The position numbers were made by a program, and so were the translations under genes. A stretch of 64,000 nt of DNA from Paracoccus sp. PAMC 22219 (lineage in GTDB: Bacteria; Pseudomonadota; Alphaproteobacteria; Rhodobacterales; Rhodobacteraceae). The stretch lies in NCBI RefSeq assembly GCF_000787695.1, contig NZ_BBPH01000022.1:1-64000 (forward strand). The letters are read 5' to 3'. Numbering within the stretch: position 1 is the first letter of the stretch; each line of letters starts with the position of its first letter. This document shows, piece after piece, positions 9,905 to 17,987 of this stretch. Under the pieces are notes generated by a model. It worked only from the letters and a program-made list of their open reading frames with translations. It did not search any database and had not been told where the DNA came from.

Positions 9905-11658
9905 ATGTCCCGAACAATGACGGGTGCGAGAATGGTGGTCGAGGCGCTGCGCGATCAGGGCGTCGATACCGTATTCGGCTATCCGGGCGGGGCCGTGCTA
10001 CCCATCTATGACGAGATCTTTCAGCAGAACGACATCACCCATGTCCTGGTCCGCCACGAACAGGGCGCCGTCCACATGGCCGAGGGCTATGCCCGCGCCA
10101 CGGGCAAGCCGGGCGTCGTGCTGGTCACCTCGGGTCCGGGGGCCACGAACGCGGTGACCGGCCTGACCGATGCGCTGCTGGATTCGATCCCGCTGGTCGT
10201 GCTGTCGGGCCAGGTCCCGACCTTCATGATCGGCACCGACGGGTTCCAGGAGGCCGACACGGTCGGCATCACCCGCCCCTGCACCAAGCACAACTGGCTG
10301 GTCAAGGACACGGACAAGCTGGCCGCGACGATCCACAAGGGCTTTCACGTCGCCACCTCCGGTCGCCCCGGTCCGGTCCTGATCGACATTCCCAAGGATG
10401 TGCAGTTCGCGACCGGCACCTATGTCGGACCCAAGCAGGTCGACAATGGCCGCTACAACCCGACGAAAAAGGGCGATCTGGGCGCGATCACGCGTCTGGT
10501 CGAGCTGATGGAACAGGCCGAACGCCCGATCCTGTATACCGGTGGCGGTGTCATCAACTCCGGTCCCGGCGCCAGCCAGCTGCTGCGCGAACTGGCCGAG
10601 GCAACGGGATTCCCCGTGACCTCGACCCTGATGGGGTTGGGCTGCTATCCGGCGTCGGGCGACAAGTGGCTGGGCATGCTGGGCATGCACGGCACCTATG
10701 AGGCCAACCTGGCGATGCACGGCTGCGATCTGATGATCAACATCGGCGCGCGCTTTGACGACCGGATCACCGGGCGGATCGCGGATTTCAGCCCCGGCTC
10801 GGTCAAGGCGCATATCGATATCGACCCCTCCTCGATCAACAAGGTCGTGCGCGTCGACGTGCCGATCGTCGGCGACGTGGGCCATGTATTGGAGGATCTG
10901 CTGAAGGTCTGGAAGTCGCGCGGCCGCAAGACGAACAGCCCGGCGCTGAAGCAGTGGTGGGGCCAGATCGCCGAATGGCGCGCCAAGAAATGCCTGGCCT
11001 ATCGGGGCAGCGACACGATCATCAAGCCGCAGCACGCGCTGGAACGCCTTGAGGCGCTGACCAAGAACCACGACCGCTATATCACCACCGAGGTCGGCCA
11101 GCATCAGATGTGGGCCGCACAGTATCTGGGCTTCGAAGGACCGAACCGCTGGATGACATCGGGCGGTCTGGGCACGATGGGTTATGGCCTGCCGGCGTCG
11201 ATCGGCGTGCAGATGGCGCACCCCGAGGCGCTGGTCATCAACGTCGCGGGCGATGCCAGCTGGCTGATGAACATGCAGGAGATGGGCACCGCGGTGCAGT
11301 TCCGCCTGCCGGTCAAGCAGTTCATCCTGAACAACGAACGCTTGGCATGGTGCGCCAATGGCAGCAGCTGCTGCATGGCGAACGTTACAGCCAGTCCTGG
11401 TCTGACAGCTTGCCCGATTTCGTCAAGTTGGCCGAGGCATTCGGCTGCAAGGGCGCGCAGGTGCGCGACCCCAAGGATCTGGATGCCGCGATCCAGCAGA
11501 TGATCGACTATGACGGTCCCTTCATCCTGGACGTGCTGGTCGAGAAGCACGAGAACTGCTTCCCGATGATCCCTTCGGGCAAGCCGCATAACGAGATGCT
11601 GCTGGGCGAGGCCGAGACCCTGGGCGTGATCGAATCCGAAGGCGCGGTGCTGGTCTGA
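9905..11658 (+). pseudogene. ilvB: Acetolactate synthase large subunit, frameshifted as sequenced
   Basis: The ThDP- and FAD-dependent catalytic subunit that condenses pyruvate into acetolactate (or acetohydroxybutyrate) for valine, leucine and isoleucine. The start [10 protein letters not shown] at 9905 matches family N-termini; [16 protein letters not shown] and the catalytic Glu region [16 protein letters not shown] are intact, and the ThDP motif [12 protein letters not shown] is present. At 11341-11346 the frame breaks: NNERL is followed in one frame by AWCAN and in the next by the expected [16 protein letters not shown]. One missing G in the TTGG run restores 584 residues. Because ilvN follows intact 25 bases later, I read this as a probable sequencing deletion. 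Confidence 0.9.
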
Positions 11659-11683
11659 GACCGGCCTGAGAAAGAGCAGAACC

Positions 11684-12244
11684 ATGAACGCTTTGAACAT
11701 CCAGAAGGGCATGTCCAGCCATTCGGCCTATGACCTGCGCGACCCGCATTCGCCCATCGAGGAAAGCCACACCTTGGCTGTCCTGGTCGAGAACGAGCCC
11801 GGCGTGCTGGCGCGCGTGATCGGCCTGTTCGCGGGCCGCGGCTATAATATCGACAGCCTGACCGTGGCCGAGGTCGACCATACTGGCCACCGGTCGCGCA
11901 TCACGGTGGTGACGCGCGGCACGCCCGCGGTGATCGAACAGATCAAGGCGCAGCTGGGCCGAATCGTGGTCGTCCACGAGGTGCATGACCTGACCGTCGA
12001 GGGTCCGGTGGTGGAACGCGAGCTGGGCCTGTTCAAGGTGCGCGGCACGGGCGACAAGCGCGTCGAGGCCCTGCGAATCGCCGAGATCTTTCGCGCGAAC
12101 GTGGTCGATTCGACGCTGGAGAGCTTTGTCTTCGAACTGGTCGGCACGCCGTCCAAGCTGGAGGCATTCGCCGATCTGATGCGCCCGTTGGGCCTGACCG
12201 ATCTGGCGCGCACCGGGGTCGCCGCGCTGTCGCGCGGCGCCTGA
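11684..12244 (+). CDS. ilvN: Acetolactate synthase small (regulatory) subunit
   Basis: The 186-residue regulatory partner of IlvB, which stabilises the large subunit and confers valine feedback inhibition. An N-terminal ACT domain (HTLAVLVENEPGVLARVIGLFAGRGYNIDSL, about residues 28-58) is followed by the ALS C-terminal domain (RELGLFKVRGTGDKRVEALRIAEIFRA). It lies 25 bases after ilvB in the same orientation, so the two form an operon. The longer, ACT plus C-terminal-domain type is the IlvH-like form; ilvH is an equally used symbol. Confidence 0.95.
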   Translation: MNALNIQKGMSSHSAYDLRDPHSPIEESHTLAVLVENEPGVLARVIGLFAGRGYNIDSLTVAEVDHTGHRSRITVVTRGTPAVIEQIKAQLGRIVVVHEVHDLTVEGPVVERELGLFKVRGTGDKRVEALRIAEIFRANVVDSTLESFVFELVGTPSKLEAFADLMRPLGLTDLARTGVAALSRGA

Positions 12245-12250
12245 TCGCCC

Positions 12251-12622
12251 CTAGCGCGCGGCCCCGCTGCGGGGTCGCGCATAGGTCGTGGCCGGACGGC
12301 GGGTCGCCGACGGCACGGACCCGCCCGGAAACGTATCCTGATGCGCCACCACCCGCAGGGCCGGACGCGGAGCCTGCTGCGCATCGGCCAGGATTCGCGG
12401 CAGTTGCAGACAGGTCTTTTCCGACAGCATCGTCACATTCAGCGCATGGCGCAGATTGCCGACGGTCTGAGTTTCCAGTTCGACCAGATCGCCAGGCTGG
12501 GGCCATTCGCCGGGACCGGCGAAATTCGCGGTTCCCTGCAGATAGGCCAGCGTTGCTTGATCTTCGCACCAGATGATCGCCTTTTCACGCGACCCGCTGC
12601 TCCATACGACAACCCCGATCAT
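12251..12622 (-). CDS. Conserved hypothetical protein
   Basis: A 123-residue soluble protein I cannot assign to a named family. The N-terminal 75 residues look folded, with alternating beta-like segments and aromatic residues (VVVWSSGSREKAIIWCEDQ). The C-terminal 40 residues are Pro/Arg/Ser/Thr-rich and probably disordered. No signal peptide or helix crossing the membrane is seen. A short GC hairpin with T-run (12639-12656 on this strand) lies just ahead of the start, possibly the terminator of the upstream M48 gene. It is convergent with ilvN, with 6 bases between stops. Confidence 0.6.
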   Translation of the reverse strand: MIGVVVWSSGSREKAIIWCEDQATLAYLQGTANFAGPGEWPQPGDLVELETQTVGNLRHALNVTMLSEKTCLQLPRILADAQQAPRPALRVVAHQDTFPGGSVPSATRRPATTYARPRSGAAR

Positions 12623-12638
12623 GGGCGCCCCTTCATAG

Positions 12639-12656
12639 AAAAAGCGCCGAAGCGCC
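12639..12656 (-). terminator. Short hairpin with T-run ahead of 12622
   Basis: On the minus strand GCGC-TTCG-GCGC is followed by TTTTTC. The four-base stem capped by a stable TTCG loop is short, but the T-run is clear. It would end transcripts from the upstream M48 protease gene before the 12251-12622 gene. Confidence 0.35.
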
Positions 12657-12806
12657 GGATGGTATCAATTCAAGGATCTGTCTTGTGCGAACCTATGGCG
12701 ACTAAAGCAGAAAACCGCCGACATGCCAGCTTTTTCCTTTCATAGCCTGAATTTTGTTGCAGCCAGAGGTTGTCGCGTTGCGGCGCAGGCACAACCCGAT
12801 CCGCGC

Positions 12807-13577
12807 TCAGCGGATGCGCCCGGCCTGCACGTCGGCCACGGCGCGACGCACCTGCGCCAGCCGCTGCGCCCGCGCCGGGTGGGTGCCCAGAACGTGGTTT
12901 CCGGGGTCCGGGATGCGCTGGAACAGGCCTGACCCGCTGATCGGATCATAGCCGGCGTTCAGGGTAATGATCGCGCCCAGATAGTCGGCCTCCAGCTCCC
13001 ACTCCTTGGAGTAGTAGCGCGCGCCGACCGATGCGCCGATCTCCTGCGCGCGAGCGATGGCGCCGGTGTCGCCGCCATAGGCGGAGGCCAGGCTGCCCAG
13101 AACCACGGCCGCGGCGGTGGCCGCGCCCGACTTGCGGTCCAGGTGGTTCAGGATGTGGTGCGCGGCCTCGTGACCCACGACGAACGCGATTTCGTCGGGG
13201 TTCTGCGTCTGCGCGATCAGCGACAGGGTAAAGCCCACCACCGGGCGTCCGTTGCGGTCGACGGTCTGGAAGGCGTTCGGCTCCAACCCCGGCCGGTCGT
13301 CGACGACGAAGATGAAATCACAGCTGATCGGCGCGGTGCGGCGGTTCAGGCAGTCTTGGCGGACCGCGGGCTCCATCCGGCGCATGACCTGAACAAAGCT
13401 CCGCGCGGCCCCGTCGGGCGTCGCCGCATGTGGGGCCGAAGGGGCCGGCAGGGCCGGTCCCTGCTGGACGGGCGCCGGTGCGGTGCCGACGCCGGGGGCG
13501 GGCAACGGTGCACAGCCCGCGACGGCCAACGCCGCGATCAACCCTGCCAGCCAGCTGCGCGCGATCATCTGTCCCAT
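12807..13577 (-). CDS. M48 family metallopeptidase, predicted lipoprotein
   Basis: A 256-residue zinc protease of the M48 (Oma1/BepA-like) family, expected in the periplasm anchored by lipid. The N-terminus MGQMIARSWLAGLIAAL ends in the lipobox VAGC, so acylation at that Cys is likely. A Pro/Ala-rich linker precedes the catalytic domain, which has the zinc motif HEAAHH (VGHEAAHHILNHL) and the third-ligand Glu downstream in ELEADYLG. Relatives act on outer-membrane or envelope proteins; the target here is unknown. I chose ATG 13577 because AGGA lies about 7 bases upstream; ATG 13568 is an alternative. Confidence 0.9.
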   Translation of the reverse strand: MGQMIARSWLAGLIAALAVAGCAPLPAPGVGTAPAPVQQGPALPAPSAPHAATPDGAARSFVQVMRRMEPAVRQDCLNRRTAPISCDFIFVVDDRPGLEPNAFQTVDRNGRPVVGFTLSLIAQTQNPDEIAFVVGHEAAHHILNHLDRKSGAATAAAVVLGSLASAYGGDTGAIARAQEIGASVGARYYSKEWELEADYLGAIITLNAGYDPISGSGLFQRIPDPGNHVLGTHPARAQRLAQVRRAVADVQAGRIR

Positions 13578-13717
13578 CGTTCCTGCCCTGTTGCGACGCC
13601 CCGCGTCGGCGCGATCCTGAGGGCGCAGAATACCCCCTGCCCGTCCGGCGTAAACCCCGACCGCTTGCCGCAGGCCCCCTTTCACGCGATTGTCGGGCCT
13701 TTCCCAAGGAGATTCGG

Positions 13718-13963
13718 ATGTTCACCATCGAACACGACTTCGACGCGACCGTGATCACCCTGATCGACGAGGCCGAGGCCCAGACGCGCCCCCTGAACGA
13801 GGACGTCGTCATTCTGGGTTTTGACGACCGGGTGATTCTGGAACAGATGAGCGACGACGGCGAAGAGGTCGTCCGCATCACCCTGTCCATGCATCAGCTG
13901 ACCGAACTGCGTCTGGCGCTGAACCTGCCCGAAGGCAATTACCGGATCGAAAAGGAAGGCTGA
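13718..13963 (+). CDS. Conserved hypothetical protein, 81 residues
   Basis: A small acidic cytosolic protein (starts MFTIEHDFDATVITLIDEAEA, ends with NLPEGNYRIEKEG). It has alternating strands and helices but no motif I recognise and no signal or membrane segment. The start ATG 13718 follows AAGGAG by 7 bases. It stands alone between the divergent M48 gene and the nitroreductase gene. High third-position GC supports coding. Confidence 0.65.
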   Translation: MFTIEHDFDATVITLIDEAEAQTRPLNEDVVILGFDDRVILEQMSDDGEEVVRITLSMHQLTELRLALNLPEGNYRIEKEG

Positions 13964-14026
13964 CCGCGTGCTTGCGGGCCGCGACCGGTTCATGAGACAC
14001 CGCCCCCGACCCTACAGGAGATCCGC

Positions 14027-14599
14027 ATGGACCACCGCAACGACGCCGCCCTGCAGTTTCTGGCCACCCGCCGGTCACACCCGCCCAAGATGATGATCGG
14101 TCCGGGCCCGGACCGCGATCAGCTGGCCGAGCTGCTGACGCTGGCGGCCCGCGTTCCCGATCACGGCAAGCTGGAGCCGTGGCGTTTCATCGTGCTGGGC
14201 CGGCAGACGCTGGATGCGCTGGCCCCGACCCTGCGCGATGCGGTCTTGGCGGCGGGGCAGGATCAGGCGGCGGCGGACAAGGCGGCCTCGGCCATGGCGT
14301 CGCCGGTGATCGTGGCGGTGGTGTATTCGCCGGTCGACAGTGCCAAGGTGCCCGAATGGGAGCAGGTCCTGTCGACGGGCGCGCTGTGCCTGGGGTTGGT
14401 GAACGCAGCGCTGGCATCTGGCTGGGCTGCCGCGTGGCTGACCGGGTTCGCGGCGCTGAACCAGGATTTCGCGCAGGCGCATCTGGGCATCGCGGCGCAT
14501 GAACGCGTCGCAGGGCTGGTCCATATCGGCACGCGCGGCGCGCCGCCGCCCGAACGTCCCCGCCCCGATGTCATGGCCAAGACCCGGTGGCTGCCATGA
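14027..14599 (+). CDS. Nitroreductase family protein (YdjA-like)
   Basis: A 190-residue FMN-dependent nitroreductase-fold protein; the short YdjA-type form acts on NAD(P)H and unknown electrophiles. Seen: RRSHPP, the AARVPDHGKLEPWRF segment that forms the FMN phosphate and dimer region, and the GWAAAWLTGF region with the closing HIGTRGAPPPERPRP pattern. It overlaps the EI24 gene by ATGA at 14596-14599, so the two are probably translated together. Confidence 0.88.
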   Translation: MDHRNDAALQFLATRRSHPPKMMIGPGPDRDQLAELLTLAARVPDHGKLEPWRFIVLGRQTLDALAPTLRDAVLAAGQDQAAADKAASAMASPVIVAVVYSPVDSAKVPEWEQVLSTGALCLGLVNAALASGWAAAWLTGFAALNQDFAQAHLGIAAHERVAGLVHIGTRGAPPPERPRPDVMAKTRWLP

Positions 14600-15312
14600 T
14601 GCCCGTCCGCGCGCTGCTGCGGGGTTGGGCCGACCTGCTGCGCCCGTCGGTGCTGCGGCTGGTGCTGCTGGGCATCGGGCTGACGCTGGTGCTGTTCGTG
14701 GCGCTGCAGGCGGCGATCTTCTGGGCGCTGCGGCTGTGGCTGCCGGGCGGGGTCACCCTGCCTTGGCTGGGCCAGATCGAATTCGGGCAGGTGCTGTCCT
14801 GGGGGTCGCTGGCGCTGTTTCCGGTGATGGGGATCTTCCTGATGGCCCCGGTCGCCGCCGGCTTTGCGGGCCTGTTTGCGGAAACCGTCGCCGAAAAGGT
14901 CGAGGCGATCCACTACCCGAACCGTCGCGGCACGTCGCTGGATTTCTTCGACGGGCTGCTGGAATCGGTGGCGGTCGTGCTGGCCGTGCTGGGCGTTCTG
15001 GTGGTCAGCCTGATCCTGACGCCGTTCATCGGCCCCTTCGCGCCCCTGCTGTTCCTCGGCGCGAACGGTTGGCTGCTGGGGCGCGAGTTCTTTCAGATGG
15101 CCGCCCGCCGCCACCTGGACGAAGGCCCGGCCAGCGACCTGCGCCGCGCGCATTCGGCCCGCGTGACCGTGACGGGCGTGCTGGTCGCGATCGGTCTGGT
15201 CATCCCGGTGGTCAACATCGCGGTGCCGCTGCTGGCGGCCGCCGCCTTTACCCACCTGTTCCAGATGATCAGCGGATCCACTGATCCAGGTTCGAGATAT
15301 CCGCGCGCGTGA
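14596..15312 (+). CDS. EI24 domain (CysZ-like) membrane protein
   Basis: A 238-residue inner-membrane protein of the EI24/CysZ family, whose characterised member carries sulfate. At least four long hydrophobic segments are seen: about residues 21-45, 65-90, 130-160 and 190-215. The family signature lies around ETVAEKVEAIHYP and FLGANGWLLGREFFQMAARRH. The start ATG 14596 overlaps the nitroreductase stop. The last 15 residues overlap the convergent DUF1467 gene and do not look family-like, so the exact C-terminus is uncertain. Substrate unknown. Confidence 0.82.
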   Translation: MMPVRALLRGWADLLRPSVLRLVLLGIGLTLVLFVALQAAIFWALRLWLPGGVTLPWLGQIEFGQVLSWGSLALFPVMGIFLMAPVAAGFAGLFAETVAEKVEAIHYPNRRGTSLDFFDGLLESVAVVLAVLGVLVVSLILTPFIGPFAPLLFLGANGWLLGREFFQMAARRHLDEGPASDLRRAHSARVTVTGVLVAIGLVIPVVNIAVPLLAAAAFTHLFQMISGSTDPGSRYPRA

Positions 15313-15538
15313 TCACGCCGCCCAGGATGATCCAGGCCAGCACCGCCCACATCGCGCTGGTGATGGCCGTGGTCCAGATCAGCTTGCGCCGCCAGTTGAT
15401 GCCCGACGGCGCGCCCGCATGGGTGCCGGGGATGACCTCTCCGGCATCGGCCTGACTGCGCTGCCCGATCGGCATGACGCAGAACAGGGTCAGGAACCAC
15501 AGGGAAGCGAACAGAACGATACCGCCGGTCAGGTTCAT
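15269..15538 (-). CDS. DUF1467 family membrane protein
   Basis: An 89-residue inner-membrane protein with two hydrophobic helices (about residues 5-24 and 53-76). DUF1467 proteins are common in Alphaproteobacteria and commonly sit after methylmalonyl-CoA epimerase, as here; no function is established. The FCVMPIG turn after the first helix is typical. Its ATG overlaps the epimerase stop (ATGA at 15535-15540 region), so it is translationally coupled. Confidence 0.85.
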   Translation of the reverse strand: MNLTGGIVLFASLWFLTLFCVMPIGQRSQADAGEVIPGTHAGAPSGINWRRKLIWTTAITSAMWAVLAWIILGGVITRADISNLDQWIR

Positions 15539-15942
15539 CAGATTTGCTCCAGTTCGATCAGGCAGCCGTTGAAATCCTTGGGGTGCAGGAACAGCACGGG
15601 CTTGCCATGGGCGCCGATCTTCGGCTCTCCGGTGCCCAGCACGCGGGCGCCTTGTGTCTTCATGTGGTCGCGCGCGGCGATGATGTCATCCACCTCGAAG
15701 CACATGTGATGGATGCCGCCCGACGGGTTCTTGTCCAGGAAACCGCGGATCGGGCTGTCGTCGCCCAAGGGGTACAAAAGCTCGATCTTGGTGTTCGGCA
15801 GCTCGATGAAGACGACGGTGACGCCGTGGTCGGGTTCGTCCTGGGGCGGGCCCACGGTGGCCCCCAGGGTGGTCTGGTACTGTGCCGCCGCCGCCTGCAG
15901 GTCGGGGACGGCAATGGCGACATGGTTCAGGCGACCGATCAT
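15538..15942 (-). CDS. mce: Methylmalonyl-CoA epimerase
   Basis: A 134-residue glyoxalase/VOC-fold metalloenzyme that interconverts (S)- and (R)-methylmalonyl-CoA on the route from propionyl-CoA to succinyl-CoA. Seen: LNHVAIAVPDL at the start with the first metal His, FIELPNTKIELLYPLGDDSPI in the middle, GGIHHMCFEVDDI with a second metal His, and a C-terminal LIELEQ carrying the Glu ligand. I chose ATG 15942 because GGAGG lies 8 bases upstream; a GTG at 15948 is too close to it. Operon with DUF1467. Confidence 0.95.
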   Translation of the reverse strand: MIGRLNHVAIAVPDLQAAAAQYQTTLGATVGPPQDEPDHGVTVVFIELPNTKIELLYPLGDDSPIRGFLDKNPSGGIHHMCFEVDDIIAARDHMKTQGARVLGTGEPKIGAHGKPVLFLHPKDFNGCLIELEQI

Positions 15943-16009
15943 CGTCACATCCTCCGTTTTGTGGGGTTCTAAGGGTTTGCGCGTCGGCGGGAAAGGAAAA
16001 GCATCGCCG

Positions 16010-16050
16010 TTAACCGGTTCTTAGCGAATCGCGGCTTAACTGAGGGTGAA
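16010..16050 (+). promoter_or_regulatory. Two imperfect CtrA-like boxes
   Basis: TTAA-N7-TTAG at 16010-16024 and TTAA-N7-TGAA at 16036-16050 lie directly ahead of the response-regulator gene. Each differs from the TTAA-N7-TTAA consensus by one or two bases in the second half. Two near-matches in tandem in GC-rich DNA suggest CtrA control; this is an inference. Confidence 0.35.
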
Positions 16051-16053
16051 GAC

Positions 16054-16806
16054 GTGGATGGGGACACAGACATGCTGACGGATATCACGGCCGACACGCC
16101 CAAGCCCTTGCCGCAATGGCGTTTGTCGCTGCCCAACCGACCGCTGACCGGCCTGACCGTGCTGGTGATCGAGGATTCGCGCTTTGCCAGCGAGGCCGTG
16201 CGGCTGTTGTGTCTCAAGTCCGGTGCGCGGATTCGCCGCGCGGATTGCCTGCGGTCCGCGGCGCGCCATCTGCGCAGCTATCGCCCCGCGGTGGTGGTGA
16301 TCGACCTGGGCCTGCCGGATGGCGACGGGGTCGCGCTGATTGCCGAACTGCACGCGGCCGAGCTGCGGGTGCCGGTGATCCTGGCGATGTCCGGCGACCC
16401 CGACCGCGCGTCCGAGGCGCTGGCGGCGGGTGCGGACGGCTTCCTGCCCAAGCCGGTCGAGAGCCTGGCGGTGTTTCAGCAGGCCATCCTGCGGGTGCTG
16501 CCTGCCGATACCGGTGCCATGACGCTGCGCGCCCTGCCCGACGACGTGATCCAGCCCGACCCGTCTGGCCTGCGCGACGACCTGGCCCATGTGGCCGAGG
16601 TGCTGTCCAGCGCCCATGACACGACCGAGATCGACTATATCGCCCGCTTCCTGGCCGGGGTGGCGCGGTCCGCCCACGACCCCGCGCTGGAGGCTGCGGC
16701 CACGGCGCTGGCGCGCGACTACAACGCCGGGCACGCGCTGGCGACCGACCTGGCGCGCATCAGCGGCATGGTCCAGGACCGCCTGTCGCGCGTGGCCGAG
16801 ATGTAG
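16054..16806 (+). CDS. Single-receiver response regulator with helical C-terminal domain
   Basis: A 250-residue cytosolic signalling protein. A receiver domain covers about residues 33-150: the acidic pair E40-D41, the phospho-acceptor D84 in VVIDLGLPDGDG, the conserved Ser in AMSGD and the Lys in LPKPVE. The remaining 100 residues are Ala-rich and helical, with no DNA-binding or GGDEF motif; a Hpt-like or kinase-docking role is possible but not shown. No kinase is adjacent. The start is GTG 16054; ATG 16072 is a reasonable alternative. Two CtrA-like boxes precede it. Confidence 0.82.
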   Translation: MDGDTDMLTDITADTPKPLPQWRLSLPNRPLTGLTVLVIEDSRFASEAVRLLCLKSGARIRRADCLRSAARHLRSYRPAVVVIDLGLPDGDGVALIAELHAAELRVPVILAMSGDPDRASEALAAGADGFLPKPVESLAVFQQAILRVLPADTGAMTLRALPDDVIQPDPSGLRDDLAHVAEVLSSAHDTTEIDYIARFLAGVARSAHDPALEAAATALARDYNAGHALATDLARISGMVQDRLSRVAEM

Positions 16807-16807
16807 G

Positions 16808-17983
16808 TCAGGCGGTCATGCCCGGATCGGACCCCATGTCCAGTCCGGGAAAGACCGACCCCTCCAGCGTGGCGCGGGAAACGCCGAACTTGGCGTGCAT
16901 GGCCCAAGCCGCATAGGCGCGAATGTCGCGCAGGGGCATCAGGTCGCGCCCGTCATACAGATCGCCCTCGGCCAGACCTGGCCAATCGCCCATCGCGCGC
17001 CCGCCCCGCACCGCGCCACCCGCCACCAGCAGCGTGCCCCCGGTGCCGTGATCGGTCCCCGCCGATCCGTTCTCGCGCACGGTGCGCCCGAACTCGGTCA
17101 TCGCCATGACGGTCGTGCGGTCCCAGTTCGCGCCAAGATCGGCCTTCAGCGTCAGGATCGTGTCGGCCAGCCGCCCCAGCATCCGCGGCAGCGACCCCGC
17201 CTGCCCCGCATGCGTGTCCCACCCGCCGATGGAAAAGCTGGCGATCCGCGTCTGCCCGTTCAGGCGATCGGCGGCGAAACGCGCGATCTCAAGGTGGTCC
17301 TGTCCGGGCTTGCCGGTGGCAAGGTCCGGCGACAGGCTGGCCACGATCTCCATCGCCTGCGTGCTGGCGTCGCGGAACAGCGGATCGTCGTGATAGATGC
17401 GCGTCAGCAGCTGCTGCGCCTGCGGGCTGAGGTCCATCTCCGCCTTGGGGGTCCAGCTTTTGGCCGGGGCCTGCCCCTGCAGGATGCGCATCTGCGAGAC
17501 GCCCACCGAATAGGCGGTCTCCGACGCCTGCCCCGGCATCGCCTGCAGCAGCCGGTTCAGCCAGCCGTCCTGCTGGGCATCCAGGTCCAGGTCGGTGCCG
17601 GTGCCGGCCTCCAGCATGTTCTGGCCATCGAAATGGCTGCGCTTGTCGCGGTAGGGCGTCGAGACCGCGGGCGCGAACGTCAGCTGTCCCGCCTGCCACA
17701 GTGGCAGCAGCTCCGACAGGGCCGGATGCAGCGCAAAGAACCCGTCCAGATCGGTCGCCCCGTGATCCGGTCCAAGCGACAGGGTCCGGCGCAAGCCGCC
17801 AAGCGCGCGGTCGCCATAGGGCTGGAAGGCGTCCAGCCCGTCCATCGCGCCGCGCAGGATGATGACGACCAGGCGGTTGTCGCCCGGCGCCGCCGCGAAG
17901 GTCGCCGACGACAGCAGCGGATGCGCCGCCGCAGAACAGCCGATCAGCGCGGTGGATTTCAGGAACAGCCGCCGAGACAGCAT
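16808..17983 (-). CDS. DUF1501 domain protein, Tat-exported
   Basis: A 391-residue exported protein of the DUF1501 family, a sulfatase/alkaline-phosphatase-superfamily relative of unknown activity. The N-terminus MLSRRLFLKSTALIG is a textbook twin-arginine signal (SRRxFLK). Family sequence includes LVVIILRGAMDGLD and the C-terminal TEFGRTVRENGSAGTDHGTGG. It follows the DUF1800 gene; GGAGGTGA just upstream is its ribosome-binding site and also contains the repaired stop of that gene. The two families occur as pairs in many bacteria, which suggests one complex or pathway. Confidence 0.9.
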   Translation of the reverse strand: MLSRRLFLKSTALIGCSAAAHPLLSSATFAAAPGDNRLVVIILRGAMDGLDAFQPYGDRALGGLRRTLSLGPDHGATDLDGFFALHPALSELLPLWQAGQLTFAPAVSTPYRDKRSHFDGQNMLEAGTGTDLDLDAQQDGWLNRLLQAMPGQASETAYSVGVSQMRILQGQAPAKSWTPKAEMDLSPQAQQLLTRIYHDDPLFRDASTQAMEIVASLSPDLATGKPGQDHLEIARFAADRLNGQTRIASFSIGGWDTHAGQAGSLPRMLGRLADTILTLKADLGANWDRTTVMAMTEFGRTVRENGSAGTDHGTGGTLLVAGGAVRGGRAMGDWPGLAEGDLYDGRDLMPLRDIRAYAAWAMHAKFGVSRATLEGSVFPGLDMGSDPGMTA

Positions 17984-17987
17984 CGCG

